Assembly (NCBI GenBank): GCA_035703165.1
Contig: DASSYR010000050.1
Location: forward strand, 1 to 64,000
Direction of reading: 5' to 3'
Length of the DNA: 64,000 nt
Source of the DNA: AWTP1-9 sp035703165
GTDB lineage: Bacteria > Bacteroidota > Bacteroidia > Chitinophagales > Chitinophagaceae
Shown: positions 8,939-18,128 of the stretch, piece after piece
How positions within the stretch are numbered: position 1 is the stretch's first letter
How the letters are laid out: each line of letters begins with the position of its first letter
Notes under the pieces: model-generated
Told to the model about the DNA's origin: nothing
The model's database searches: none
Seen by the model: the letters and a program-made list of their open reading frames with translations, nothing else
Made by a program: the position numbers and the translations under genes

Positions 8939-9709
8939 ATGCAAAGTTTTTTATTTCAATTATTAAATAGTTACTTTAACAAAATTTTTGTTCTCACTAT
9001 AGCGAGGGCAACGGAGCGCCATGCCTTTATAAAAGAACATTTAGAGGGATTGGATTTTGAATTTTTCTGGGGGATTGATAAAAAAGATTTAACCATTGAT
9101 ACTCTTATAAAAGATAATATTTATAATTCTGAAAAAGCTAGGCAAATCCATCGCTATGACCGGGAAATGACCGCAGGGCAGATAGCTTGTTCGTGGGGAC
9201 ATGCTAAAATTTATGAAGAAATTGTAAAAAATGGCTATAAAAGCGTACTTATATTGGAGGATGATGTGACGGCAAATTTTGATGCTTTGCAGGATTTTCC
9301 ACAAATAATGAGCGAACTTCCTCAAGATTGGGAATTGGTTTATTTTGACTACCATAAAAGAGAGGCCTCCACTTTAAATACTAAAATGCAAGAGCTGTTT
9401 TATCATCTCCGGCATATATCAGGATCGTTAAAATGGAACCATACCATGATAAACCATTTACACGCAAAGGACTATTCTACTCATCTTAATAAAGCTGGTT
9501 TTCATGAGTTTACAAGTGCCTATGCTCTTACGCAAAATGCAGCAGCCAAGCTACTTGCCTTACAAAAACCTATTGCCTTTGTTGCGGATAACCTGTTGGC
9601 GTATGCAGTTACTAATAAAATAATTAAGGCTTTTATTACTGTTCCCCGTTTATTTGAACAACAATCTCAGCAAATTGGTGGCAGATCAATATCTTATGTA
9701 GATGAATAA
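8939..9709 (+). CDS. family 25 glycosyltransferase (LPS-type)
   Basis: The 256-residue protein begins its domain with KIFVLTIARATERH, then has the GQIACSWGHAKIYEEI block and the acidic LILEDDV signature of GT25 enzymes, which include LPS galactosyltransferases such as LgtB/LpsA. The C-terminal part, with TSAYALTQNAAAKLL, also fits the family. It probably adds a hexose to an LPS core or surface glycan. It is followed closely by an MsbA-like exporter, which suits a lipid A or core-glycan context. Donor and linkage are unknown. Confidence 0.85.
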   Translation: MQSFLFQLLNSYFNKIFVLTIARATERHAFIKEHLEGLDFEFFWGIDKKDLTIDTLIKDNIYNSEKARQIHRYDREMTAGQIACSWGHAKIYEEIVKNGYKSVLILEDDVTANFDALQDFPQIMSELPQDWELVYFDYHKREASTLNTKMQELFYHLRHISGSLKWNHTMINHLHAKDYSTHLNKAGFHEFTSAYALTQNAAAKLLALQKPIAFVADNLLAYAVTNKIIKAFITVPRLFEQQSQQIGGRSISYVDE

Positions 9710-9805
9710 GGCTTGCTTTTTAAATATGCTCTAAACAGAAATCTTGTCAGGTTTAATGAACTTGTACTTTTTTTGCAGTATAGGTTTTTTCTCAAATTAT
9801 TAAAT

Positions 9806-11608
9806 ATGAAAATTCTTCTTACTTATCTTAAACCCTACAAATGGTTAGTGGTATTGGCGTTGATTTTGGCTGCCATCAATCAAATATTTTCAATGCTTGA
9901 CCCTTACTTTTTTGGAAAGTTGATTGATAAATATGCCACACATCCATACGAAAACGGTTATTTTAATGAAGATAAAAAATTTATTTCTACCGGTATAAGA
10001 ACTCAGACTGAGTTTATTTGGGGGGTGTTAGGTGTTCTTGGAATATTGATAAGTGTTGCAATGGTATCCAGAATTGCCAAGGCTTTTCAGGATTATTTTG
10101 GTAACGTAATTGTGCAAAAATTTGGCGCACAAATTTTCACTGATGGATTAAAACATTCTATGAAGTTACCTTACCAGGAATTTGAAGACCAGCGGAGTGG
10201 CGAAACATTATCCATCCTTACCAAAGTACGCACGGATACGGAAAAATTTATCATCTCGTTTATTAATGTTCTTTTTGGAATGCTGGTGGGTATTGTTTTT
10301 GTTTGTGCTTATTCTTTGCGATTGCATTGGTCAATAATGCCTATTTATTTCGGGGGTATTTTATTATTGGCATTATTAACTAGTTTACTTAGTAAAAAAG
10401 TGAAATTCATTCAAAAAAAAATAGTTAAAGAAACTACTGTATTGGCTGGTTCAACTACGGAGTCGCTTAGAAATATAGAACTGGTGAAAAGTTTGGGATT
10501 AACTCAACAAGAAATAAGCCGTTTAAATAATAATACATATAAAATTCTGGGACTTGAGTTGAAAAAAGTTAAAAGCATTCGTACACTTAGTTTTATTCAG
10601 GGGACATTTGTGAACTTTTTGCGTCAGGTAATCATGCTTACTCTTTTGTGGTTAGTATTTAAAGGGAAATTAACTGCAGGTGAAGTAATGACTCTAACGT
10701 TTTACTCCTTTTTCATTTTTGGCCCTTTGCAGGAAATTGGTAATATCATTCTTTCTTACAGGGAGGCAGAAGCATCGTTGAGCAATTTTCATAATCTTAT
10801 GCAAAAGGCACCAGAATCAGAACCCACAACACCTAGGCATCTTGGGGACATAGAGACGCTCCGTTTTGATAAAGTTATTTTCAAACATCAAACTGCTCAA
10901 TACCGGGCTATTGATGGAATTAGCTTTAATGTAAAAGCCGGTGAAACCATTGCTTTTGTGGGCCCTTCCGGTTCCGGTAAATCTACTTTAATGAAACTAT
11001 TGGTGGGTTTATACCGACCGCAGGAAGGAAAAATAATATATAATGGGCTTGATGAAACTTCCATAGATTTTAATGATCTGAGAAATCAAATTGGATTTGT
11101 TACACAAGATACCCAATTGTTCTCAGGCACTATAAAGGAAAACCTTGTATTTGTAAACCCACACGCCACTGAAGAAGAATTAAGAGATGTATTAGACAAA
11201 GCTTCCTGCAATAATTTATTGCAGAGAGCCGAAAAAGGGCTGCATACCATGATTGGAGAAGGTGGCTTAAAATTAAGCGGGGGTGAAAAACAGCGTTTAT
11301 CCATAGCAAGAGCCTTATTACGTAAACCCAAACTGCTTATTTTTGATGAAGCAACTTCTGCACTGGATTCATTAACAGAGGAAGAGATCACCGCTACAAT
11401 CAGGGAAGTTTCTTCCCAGCAAAACCAAATCACTATTCTGATTGCACATCGTTTATCAACGATTATGCATGCTAACCGGATTTATGTATTGGAGAGGGGG
11501 GAAGTAGTAGAAACCGGTAATCACGAGAGTTTATTGGCAGAGAAAGGACTGTATTATGCCATGTGGAGGCAACAAATTGGGGAAAGAAAAAAAATGCAGA
11601 TGGCTTAA
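9806..11608 (+). CDS. MsbA-like ABC exporter (fused membrane and ATPase domains)
   Basis: A 600-residue half-transporter. Residues about 1-320 hold six membrane helices, and the ATPase domain follows with Walker A GPSGSGKST (near 386), LSGGEKQR (near 489) and Walker B/D-loop LLIFDEATSALD (near 509-520). Homodimers of this type export lipids such as lipid A core, or drugs. The open frame extends 31 codons upstream, but the extension is poor and MKILLTYLKPYK at 9806 matches the usual start of the family. Being next to a GT25 gene favours glycolipid export. A second exporter of this type is at 25.5 kb. Confidence 0.85.
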   Translation: MKILLTYLKPYKWLVVLALILAAINQIFSMLDPYFFGKLIDKYATHPYENGYFNEDKKFISTGIRTQTEFIWGVLGVLGILISVAMVSRIAKAFQDYFGNVIVQKFGAQIFTDGLKHSMKLPYQEFEDQRSGETLSILTKVRTDTEKFIISFINVLFGMLVGIVFVCAYSLRLHWSIMPIYFGGILLLALLTSLLSKKVKFIQKKIVKETTVLAGSTTESLRNIELVKSLGLTQQEISRLNNNTYKILGLELKKVKSIRTLSFIQGTFVNFLRQVIMLTLLWLVFKGKLTAGEVMTLTFYSFFIFGPLQEIGNIILSYREAEASLSNFHNLMQKAPESEPTTPRHLGDIETLRFDKVIFKHQTAQYRAIDGISFNVKAGETIAFVGPSGSGKSTLMKLLVGLYRPQEGKIIYNGLDETSIDFNDLRNQIGFVTQDTQLFSGTIKENLVFVNPHATEEELRDVLDKASCNNLLQRAEKGLHTMIGEGGLKLSGGEKQRLSIARALLRKPKLLIFDEATSALDSLTEEEITATIREVSSQQNQITILIAHRLSTIMHANRIYVLERGEVVETGNHESLLAEKGLYYAMWRQQIGERKKMQMA

Positions 11609-11643
11609 AGGGGGTATTTAATAATTTAAGGAATAACCAGTGC

Positions 11644-11677
11644 TATGTGAATTGGTGACGGATAATTAATTCACATA
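11644..11677. repeat. 10-bp inverted repeat upstream of the DUF983 gene
   Basis: TATGTGAATT (11644-11653) and AATTCACATA (11668-11677) are perfectly complementary across a 14-nt loop, 31 bp before the DUF983 start. There is no T run, so it is a weak terminator; it could be an operator for a dimeric regulator. Confidence 0.45.
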
Positions 11678-11708
11678 TTCTAATCATTAATTAATCTTTG
11701 TAATCATT

Positions 11709-12149
11709 ATGAATAAGTTGGCTAAAGAAAAACCAAAACCTAATTTTTGGTGGAGTATGTTGATGTTAAGATGCCCCCGTTGCAGAAGAGGCAGGATGTT
11801 TAATAATTATAGCCCGTATAATTTTAAACATACATTGGATATGAAAAATACTTGTCCGGTATGCGGACAAAAAATGGAGCCTGAGATTGGATTTTGGTAC
11901 GGAACAGGATACGTAAGCTATGCTTTGGCCGTTGCTATTTCTGTGACTTCTTTTATCGCTTCCGTTATTTTATTTCGGGTAACTTTTATGGATAATTCTA
12001 TTTTGTGGTGGTTGGGAGCCAATTCATTTTTTTTGATTGTAATTCAACCGTGGTTGATGCGATTTAGCCGTTCTGTTTACATTCACTTTTTTGTAAAGTA
12101 TGATAAAGACTACGATAGAAAAAAAGGAATACAAGATTTTCACCATTAA
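11709..12149 (+). CDS. DUF983 family zinc-ribbon membrane protein
   Basis: A 146-residue protein of a family widespread in Bacteroidota and Alphaproteobacteria with no established function. It has a zinc ribbon made of RCPRCRRG (about 20-27) and a second CPVCG (about 51-55), then GFWYGTGY and two membrane helices (about 75-120). Its TAA overlaps the stop codon of the convergent DUF2721 gene by sharing the sequence TTAA, so no terminator separates them. Confidence 0.8.
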   Translation: MNKLAKEKPKPNFWWSMLMLRCPRCRRGRMFNNYSPYNFKHTLDMKNTCPVCGQKMEPEIGFWYGTGYVSYALAVAISVTSFIASVILFRVTFMDNSILWWLGANSFFLIVIQPWLMRFSRSVYIHFFVKYDKDYDRKKGIQDFHH

Positions 12150-12610
12150 AGAGATCGCACATCCTCTTCTTCCTCGTCTTCATTCTTCCATAAATCCTTA
12201 AAAACGTTACTTTGTGCCAGTTCTTCTATATCACTCAATTCCAGTTCAAGTGCTTTAGTACTTTGCAAAATTTCTATGAGAGAAATAAGTAAAGATATTA
12301 TCAGGCTGATAATGCTGGCAGCAAAAATATAGGGAACCACCTTTGTATAGCTACGAAATATCATATACATGCAAACCATACACAATAAAAAACTTAGCAC
12401 TCCAAAGGCCTGCATATAACGTATTAAATGTAAGCGCCCACGCAGGTTTCGGATTTGATTAATTATATTTTGCTTGTTATGATGCTTTGAATACTGTTCG
12501 TGCAATTTGCGAACCAGTGATGCCAGCGCCAGGAACCGGTTGGTATATGCCAGCATTAATAGCGTGATTCCGGGAAATAGTAGGGCAGGAATATTAATAG
12601 AAAGCTCCAT
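12146..12610 (-). CDS. DUF2721 family membrane protein
   Basis: A 154-residue protein with an N-terminal membrane helix (ALLFPGITLLMLAYTNRF), a basic middle region (LVRKLHEQY to NLRGRLHLI), two further helices and an acidic C-terminal tail of Glu and Asp. This order matches DUF2721, whose function is unknown. The frame is open to 12664, but the ATG at 12610 begins MELSINIPALLFPGI, the normal start of the family, so the 18 upstream codons are excluded. Confidence 0.75.
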   Translation of the reverse strand: MELSINIPALLFPGITLLMLAYTNRFLALASLVRKLHEQYSKHHNKQNIINQIRNLRGRLHLIRYMQAFGVLSFLLCMVCMYMIFRSYTKVVPYIFAASIISLIISLLISLIEILQSTKALELELSDIEELAQSNVFKDLWKNEDEEEEDVRSL

Positions 12611-12692
12611 GCTTTTTTGTTTTGATAAAATTACTTGAATAAACAATACTATGGTCAACAACAAAAAAGCTTTTATAGTATCTTATTTTATA

Positions 12693-13988
12693 TCATTTTG
12701 TTCCTCCCAAAACAGATAGATTAACGCGGGTAGGTGCTTCTTTTCCGTTAACGATGGACTGGCTACTCAAGGCAATAGCTTTGATTATTTCCGTCATATT
12801 TTTTATGTCCAGTGTTTCAATTTCATCATCCAATGTATGGTAATACTTTTCATTGTCCATTTTAGAAGTAGAAATGGTATGTGCCGGGACACCTAGTTTT
12901 GCCAAACTAGAATTGTCTGAACGATAAAATAATTGTTGATCAGGGTAGGGATCAGGATAAAAAGCGAAATTTGTTTTGTTTAAATTCTTTTGCAATATTT
13001 CGCCAATATTCGTTTTTTCAAACCCGGTGATGTAAGCTGAATTAGTGCCCCACTTGCTTTGAGTTCCTATCATTTCGATATTAAACATACTTATAATTTT
13101 TTCCGGTACAAATTGTTTGGAAAAATATTGTGAGCCTAAGCCACCCAACTCTTCTGCAGTAAAAGCTACAAATATTAAGGTTCTTTCATTGCTTTTTTGT
13201 TGTGCAAAGTATTTTGCCAGCATAATTACAGCCGTAGTGCCTGCTGCGTCATCATTTGCTCCGTTGTAAATCGAATCTTGTGTATTGTTTGGTTTACCAA
13301 TTCCCAAGTGGTCGTAATGTCCCGAAAAAATTACATACTCTTCCTTTTTAGATTTTCCAGGCATTATTCCAACAACATTAGCGAGTCTTGATTCAATTGT
13401 CTCCTGTTTCACTTCTATTGAATAAGTTACCGGCTCTTTTGTACTTAAAATAAAAATAACACTGACTTCTGATTTTAAAATATTTTTCTTAATTCGATTT
13501 AATCGGGGAAAGCTTTTTGAAAAACTGGTATCTACCATCACCAGTAAGTTTTTTTGCTGATGAATGTACATGTTAACTGTTTCAGATAAATTATCCCCCT
13601 TATTAATACTCACTTTTTCGTAGCCGCTTTTTTCATTTATGGTAATGCTTGGACTTGAAGTAATAGCAATTATATTTTTTGATTCAATTTCTTCACCATT
13701 TATAAAACCAGATGTAGTGCTGAATTGAGGGTGAACAATCACAAATTCCTGAAGATAATTGTTGCTCCCGGTTAGTGTTTGCAGCCCCGCTGCTTTAAAT
13801 TCATTAGCAATAAAGGCGGCGGCTTTTTCATTGCCAACAGTAAATGTTTTTCTTCCTTCCATATCATCAGCAGATAAAATTCTTTCTATTCTTTCTACTT
13901 CAATCGGATTGATTATTTCATTAATGATTTGTGCGAAGGAAGAAAGGGTTATATTAAACAATAACCCCGTTAGAATTAATTTGTTCAT
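12693..13988 (-). CDS. M28 family metallopeptidase, secreted
   Basis: A 431-residue protein with an N-terminal signal peptide (about 1-19, cleaved after SSFAQ) and a C-terminal zinc peptidase domain. Metal-ligand motifs are in order: HYDHLG, NGANDDAAG, FTAEELG and YHTLDDE. The block usually written NxDMIG reads NIEMIG here, an Asp to Glu change at or near a zinc ligand worth noting. A protease-associated-like segment lies between signal and catalytic domain. M28 enzymes are aminopeptidases or carboxypeptidases acting outside the cytoplasm; substrate preference is not readable. Confidence 0.88.
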   Translation of the reverse strand: MNKLILTGLLFNITLSSFAQIINEIINPIEVERIERILSADDMEGRKTFTVGNEKAAAFIANEFKAAGLQTLTGSNNYLQEFVIVHPQFSTTSGFINGEEIESKNIIAITSSPSITINEKSGYEKVSINKGDNLSETVNMYIHQQKNLLVMVDTSFSKSFPRLNRIKKNILKSEVSVIFILSTKEPVTYSIEVKQETIESRLANVVGIMPGKSKKEEYVIFSGHYDHLGIGKPNNTQDSIYNGANDDAAGTTAVIMLAKYFAQQKSNERTLIFVAFTAEELGGLGSQYFSKQFVPEKIISMFNIEMIGTQSKWGTNSAYITGFEKTNIGEILQKNLNKTNFAFYPDPYPDQQLFYRSDNSSLAKLGVPAHTISTSKMDNEKYYHTLDDEIETLDIKNMTEIIKAIALSSQSIVNGKEAPTRVNLSVLGGTK

Positions 13989-14110
13989 TGTTTCATTAAA
14001 TTAGTATTCCTATATATTTATAGTAGCCGGTTGTCTTGAGAAAGCCTTATTTTGCTTAAGATATAATTAACATTGAATGAGCAGTTATAACGATTGCCGC
14101 AAGTATGAGA

Positions 14111-14857
14111 CTACAAGCTCATCATTTCTTTAAACTTAACGGCTTGTCTTCTACTCACTTCAATTTTTTCTCCTCCTTTAATTTCTAATAAAAGTCCACC
14201 ATTAAAATAAGGTTCTACTTTTTCAATCATCCGAAGATTTACAATATGTTTTCGATTGGCACGGAAAAAAATCTTTTCGTCAAGCCTTTCTTCCAGGGAA
14301 TTTAATGATTTTAAAATGAGTGGTTTATTTGGACCAAAGAAAACCCGCGCATAATTTCCCACACTTTCAAACAAACGAATTTCGCCCAGACGTACAAACC
14401 AACAACGTTCGCCATCTTTTACAAAAACCTGGTCCAATTCAGTCAATAATCCGCGATTTACGTTGCCAGATGATTCTGATTCTTTTTCATATTCTTCTTT
14501 TTCTTCCAGGGCTTCCAGTTTATGAATTGCGTCGGCCAAACGTTTGGGCTCAATAGGTTTTAATAAATAGTCAAGAGCATTTACCTCAAATGCTTTTAAA
14601 GCATATTCGTTATAGGCGGTAGTAAAAATTACCTGCGGCGATTTATCTAATTCACTTAGCAAATCAAATCCGGTTTTGCCGGGCATTTGAATATCAAGGA
14701 AAATTAAATCGGGATTTTTGGCCTCTATTTTCATAATTCCTTCATCAACATTCGCCGCTTCATCAATGACCTCAATATTCGGGAATTCTTGAAGAAGTCT
14801 TTTTAATTCATTCCTTGCTAAACGCTCGTCATCAATAATGATAGCTTTTTTATTCAT
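14111..14857 (-). CDS. LytTR-family response regulator
   Basis: A 248-residue regulator. The receiver domain (1-120) has the acidic pair DDER (12-15), phospho-acceptor Asp in LIFLDIQMPG (about 55-59) and the conserved Lys in LLKPI (about 107). The C-terminal LytTR DNA-binding domain (about 145-245) includes VFVKDGERC and the FRANRKHIVN block. It lies 17 bp downstream of the sensor kinase gene on the same strand, so the two form an operon and a cognate pair. Targets are unknown. Confidence 0.92.
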   Translation of the reverse strand: MNKKAIIIDDERLARNELKRLLQEFPNIEVIDEAANVDEGIMKIEAKNPDLIFLDIQMPGKTGFDLLSELDKSPQVIFTTAYNEYALKAFEVNALDYLLKPIEPKRLADAIHKLEALEEKEEYEKESESSGNVNRGLLTELDQVFVKDGERCWFVRLGEIRLFESVGNYARVFFGPNKPLILKSLNSLEERLDEKIFFRANRKHIVNLRMIEKVEPYFNGGLLLEIKGGEKIEVSRRQAVKFKEMMSL

Positions 14858-14874
14858 GGGTTTTAAAACAAAAT

Positions 14875-15927
14875 TTACAATTCTATTGGCATAGTAATAA
14901 CAGCTTCTACATAATTAGGTTCTATATCTTTAATTGTAAAACTTGCCTTTTCTCCAAACATCAATTTCAACCTGTTTTGGGTACTTTGCAATCCAAAACC
15001 TTCCGGATTGTAATAACCATTTAAATGTCCCGTATTTTTGATAATTATTCTGTGATAGTCCCCTACAAAGTCAGAACTTATGTTTATTTCACCACCATTT
15101 ACATCTTTGCTAATGCCATGTTTGATAGCATTTTCTACCAACGTTTGTAGCATCATGGGAGGTATGGGCTGATCTAAGGTGTCTTCGTTAATTTCAAACC
15201 GTGTTTTTAATCGTTCTTCAAAACGCATTTGTTCAAGTGCCAGGTAATCTTTTACAATGCCTAATTCATTTTCTAATGGAACCGTTTCCAGCTTTTCTGT
15301 TTGCATACTATTACGCAAAATGTTGCTTAATTCCGTAATAGCTGTTCTGGCTCTACTGGGGTTTTCATCAACCAATGCACGAATACTGTTTAAAGAATTA
15401 AAAATGAAATGAGGATTTATATGACTTTTAATCGTTTTCAACTCTAGTGCTTTTATCAATGCTTCCAGCCTTAATTTATCAATTTTTTCAGAGCGGTTTC
15501 TTTCCACGTAGTGATACATAAAGTAAATAAGATTCCATAACAAAAGAATACCCGAGGCATTAAATGTGCCACCAATCATTAATTTAAACAGTGAATATTT
15601 TCTTTCTCTTCCTTCGAAAAGATCGAATTCCCTCCAGCATAATAATACCAAAAAAGAATACAGGATAGCAAAGCTGAATGTAATAGCTATAAAATAAATG
15701 ATTTGCCGGTCAAAGTTTTTTTGTAAAACTTTTAATCTTAGAATAACTTCTCGCATAAGGTGTGTAAGAATAATACCAAACAAAACCATCGAAAATATTC
15801 TTTGTAAAAAAACCGGAGTTATTTTGTCCCGGTAGGTCCAAGCAAAGAAAATAGACATGGTTGCTTGTGCCCCCCATCCAATTATTTGACACCACCAATA
15901 TTTAGAAACTCTTGTAAAAATTGACAT
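14875..15927 (-). CDS. LytS-type sensor histidine kinase (His_kinase family)
   Basis: A 350-residue membrane kinase with four predicted membrane helices in residues 1-140 and no extra sensory domain. The phosphorylation site is in SHINPHFIFNSLNSI (His near 171), the N-box is TLVENAIKHGI, and the ATP lid has the GFGLQSTQNRL block. It would autophosphorylate and pass phosphate to the LytTR regulator encoded just downstream. Short four-helix kinases of this kind are common in Bacteroidota; the signal is unknown. Confidence 0.9.
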   Translation of the reverse strand: MSIFTRVSKYWWCQIIGWGAQATMSIFFAWTYRDKITPVFLQRIFSMVLFGIILTHLMREVILRLKVLQKNFDRQIIYFIAITFSFAILYSFLVLLCWREFDLFEGRERKYSLFKLMIGGTFNASGILLLWNLIYFMYHYVERNRSEKIDKLRLEALIKALELKTIKSHINPHFIFNSLNSIRALVDENPSRARTAITELSNILRNSMQTEKLETVPLENELGIVKDYLALEQMRFEERLKTRFEINEDTLDQPIPPMMLQTLVENAIKHGISKDVNGGEINISSDFVGDYHRIIIKNTGHLNGYYNPEGFGLQSTQNRLKLMFGEKASFTIKDIEPNYVEAVITMPIEL

Positions 15928-16179
15928 AGCTAAGTATAAAATTACTTTAAATTTAGGCTTAATATACCTTAAAATTATTAAAGGTAAATTTTGGATGTAA
16001 ATGGTATCTTTTTACGGATAATAAATAGTACTATTTTTGCAAGTATTTAGTGTATAAATCATTTATAAAGAGATGTTTATTTTATTCAACTATTTGTTTT
16101 AATAATTGTTAATCTTTCTGTTAAACAATAATGTTTTTAAAATAGGTATTTGTATTATTTTAGCTAAAGATTTATTATC

Positions 16180-18111
16180 ATGGAACTTAAACCAGGCCGA
16201 CTATTAGCCGCTATAAATTCTCCCGCTGATATAAAGAAATTAATGCCGGAACAACTTCATCAGCTATGCGATGAATTACGTCAATATATTATTGATGTTG
16301 TGAGTGTACACGGAGGACATTTTGGCGCCAGTCTTGGAGTAGTAGAGCTAACCATAGCATTGCATTATGTTTATAATACGCCTTACGACCAATTAGTTTG
16401 GGATGTGGGCCACCAGGCATACGGACATAAAATAATAACTGGTAGAAGAGATAATTTTCCCACTAATAGGAAATACAAAGGGTTAAGTGGTTTTCCTAAG
16501 CGGAACGAGAGCGAATACGATTCGTTTGGCGTGGGGCACTCTTCAACTTCTATTTCAGCCGCTTTGGGAATGGCAATTGCTTCAAAATATAAGGGGGAGA
16601 AAGACAGGAAATGTATTGCAGTGATTGGTGATGGTGCTATGACTGCGGGAATGGCTTTTGAAGCTTTGAATCATGCCGGTGTTGCTGATACAGATGTGTT
16701 GATTATTTTGAATGATAATTGTATGAGTATCGACCCCAATGTAGGGGCATTAAAGGAATATTTAACCGACATTTCTACATCCCATACTTATAATAAGGTT
16801 CGGGATGAAATTTGGAATGTTCTCGGTAAGCTTCCTGTTGGTAAGAATTTTACCAGAGATATGGCTTCAAAATTTGAAGCCAGTATAAAGGGAATGATAA
16901 GTAAAAGCAGTAATTTATTTGAGGCCTTAAAGCTGAGGTATTTTGGTCCTATTGATGGTCACAATATCACCAAGCTTGTTGATACTTTAAAAGATTTAAA
17001 AAATATACCCGGCCCCAAATTATTACATATATTAACCGTAAAAGGGAAGGGATATGCTCTTGCCGAGCAGGATCAAACAAAATGGCATGCGCCGGGACTA
17101 TTTGATAAAATAAGCGGAGAAATTTATAAGAAAAAGTTTGACATTCCACAGCCTCCCAAATATCAGGATGTATTTGGCCATACCATTTTGGAATTGGCAG
17201 AAAAAAATGAAAAAATAATTGGCATTACCCCTGCTATGCCCAGCGGATCTTCTTTAAAATTTATGATGGAAAAAATGCCCCACCGGGCATTTGACGTGGG
17301 TATATGTGAACAACATGCTGTTACTGTGAGTGCGGGAATGGCAACGCAGGGGCTGAAGGTATTTTGTAATATTTATTCGTCCTTTATGCAAAGGGCTTAT
17401 GACCAAGTGGTTCACGACGTAGCAATACAAAAATTACCGGTAATATTTTGTTTGGACAGGGCGGGATTAGTTGGGGATGATGGTCCAACACACCATGGAA
17501 CATACGACATTTCCTATATGCGCTGTATTCCCAATATGATAATAAGCGCCCCCATGAATGAAAGTGAACTGAGAAATTTAATGTTTACAGCACAATTGGA
17601 TTCAATGGAATTACCCATTGTAATTCGTTATCCGAGAGGTGAGGGGGTAATGCCGGAATGGAGAACGGAAATGAAAGAAATTAAAATTGGTACAGGAAGA
17701 AAATTAAAAGATGGAGAGGATATTGCTATCCTTTCTTTTGGTCATCCCGGTAATTTTGCAGCAGCAGCAATTCGTGAGTTAAAGAATGACGGACTAAATC
17801 CGGCTCATTATGACATGCGATTTGTAAAGCCTATTGACGAAGCTCTCTTGCACGAAGTATTTACCAAATTTAATAAGGTAATTACAGTGGAAGATGGCAC
17901 TGTGGTAGGTGGGTTTGGAAGCGCAGTGGCAGAGTTTATGATTAATCATAAATATAATGCAAATGTAAAAATACTTGGGGTTCCTGATCGTGTTGTTGAA
18001 CATGGAACACCTAAGGAACTCTATCGTGAGTGTGAATACGATGCATTGGCTATTGCTAATGCGGTTAGAGAAATGATGAAAGAAAAAGTAAATGTTCGGA
18101 TATTGGGATAA
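16180..18111 (+). CDS. dxs: 1-deoxy-D-xylulose-5-phosphate synthase
   Basis: A full-length 643-residue enzyme that condenses pyruvate and glyceraldehyde 3-phosphate with loss of CO2, the first step of the MEP isoprenoid pathway, using thiamine diphosphate and Mg. The cofactor site is visible as GDGAMTAGMAFEALN with NDN about 25 residues on. The pyrimidine-binding domain has DVGICEQHAV, where the Glu activates the cofactor, and DRAGLVGDDGPTHHG follows. It ends 17 bp from the convergent LTA-synthase-family gene without a clear terminator. Isoprenoids made here would feed menaquinone (ubiE is at 23.7 kb) and undecaprenyl phosphate. Confidence 0.97.
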   Translation: MELKPGRLLAAINSPADIKKLMPEQLHQLCDELRQYIIDVVSVHGGHFGASLGVVELTIALHYVYNTPYDQLVWDVGHQAYGHKIITGRRDNFPTNRKYKGLSGFPKRNESEYDSFGVGHSSTSISAALGMAIASKYKGEKDRKCIAVIGDGAMTAGMAFEALNHAGVADTDVLIILNDNCMSIDPNVGALKEYLTDISTSHTYNKVRDEIWNVLGKLPVGKNFTRDMASKFEASIKGMISKSSNLFEALKLRYFGPIDGHNITKLVDTLKDLKNIPGPKLLHILTVKGKGYALAEQDQTKWHAPGLFDKISGEIYKKKFDIPQPPKYQDVFGHTILELAEKNEKIIGITPAMPSGSSLKFMMEKMPHRAFDVGICEQHAVTVSAGMATQGLKVFCNIYSSFMQRAYDQVVHDVAIQKLPVIFCLDRAGLVGDDGPTHHGTYDISYMRCIPNMIISAPMNESELRNLMFTAQLDSMELPIVIRYPRGEGVMPEWRTEMKEIKIGTGRKLKDGEDIAILSFGHPGNFAAAAIRELKNDGLNPAHYDMRFVKPIDEALLHEVFTKFNKVITVEDGTVVGGFGSAVAEFMINHKYNANVKILGVPDRVVEHGTPKELYRECEYDALAIANAVREMMKEKVNVRILG

Positions 18112-18128
18112 AGAATTGTTTGTTTCTA

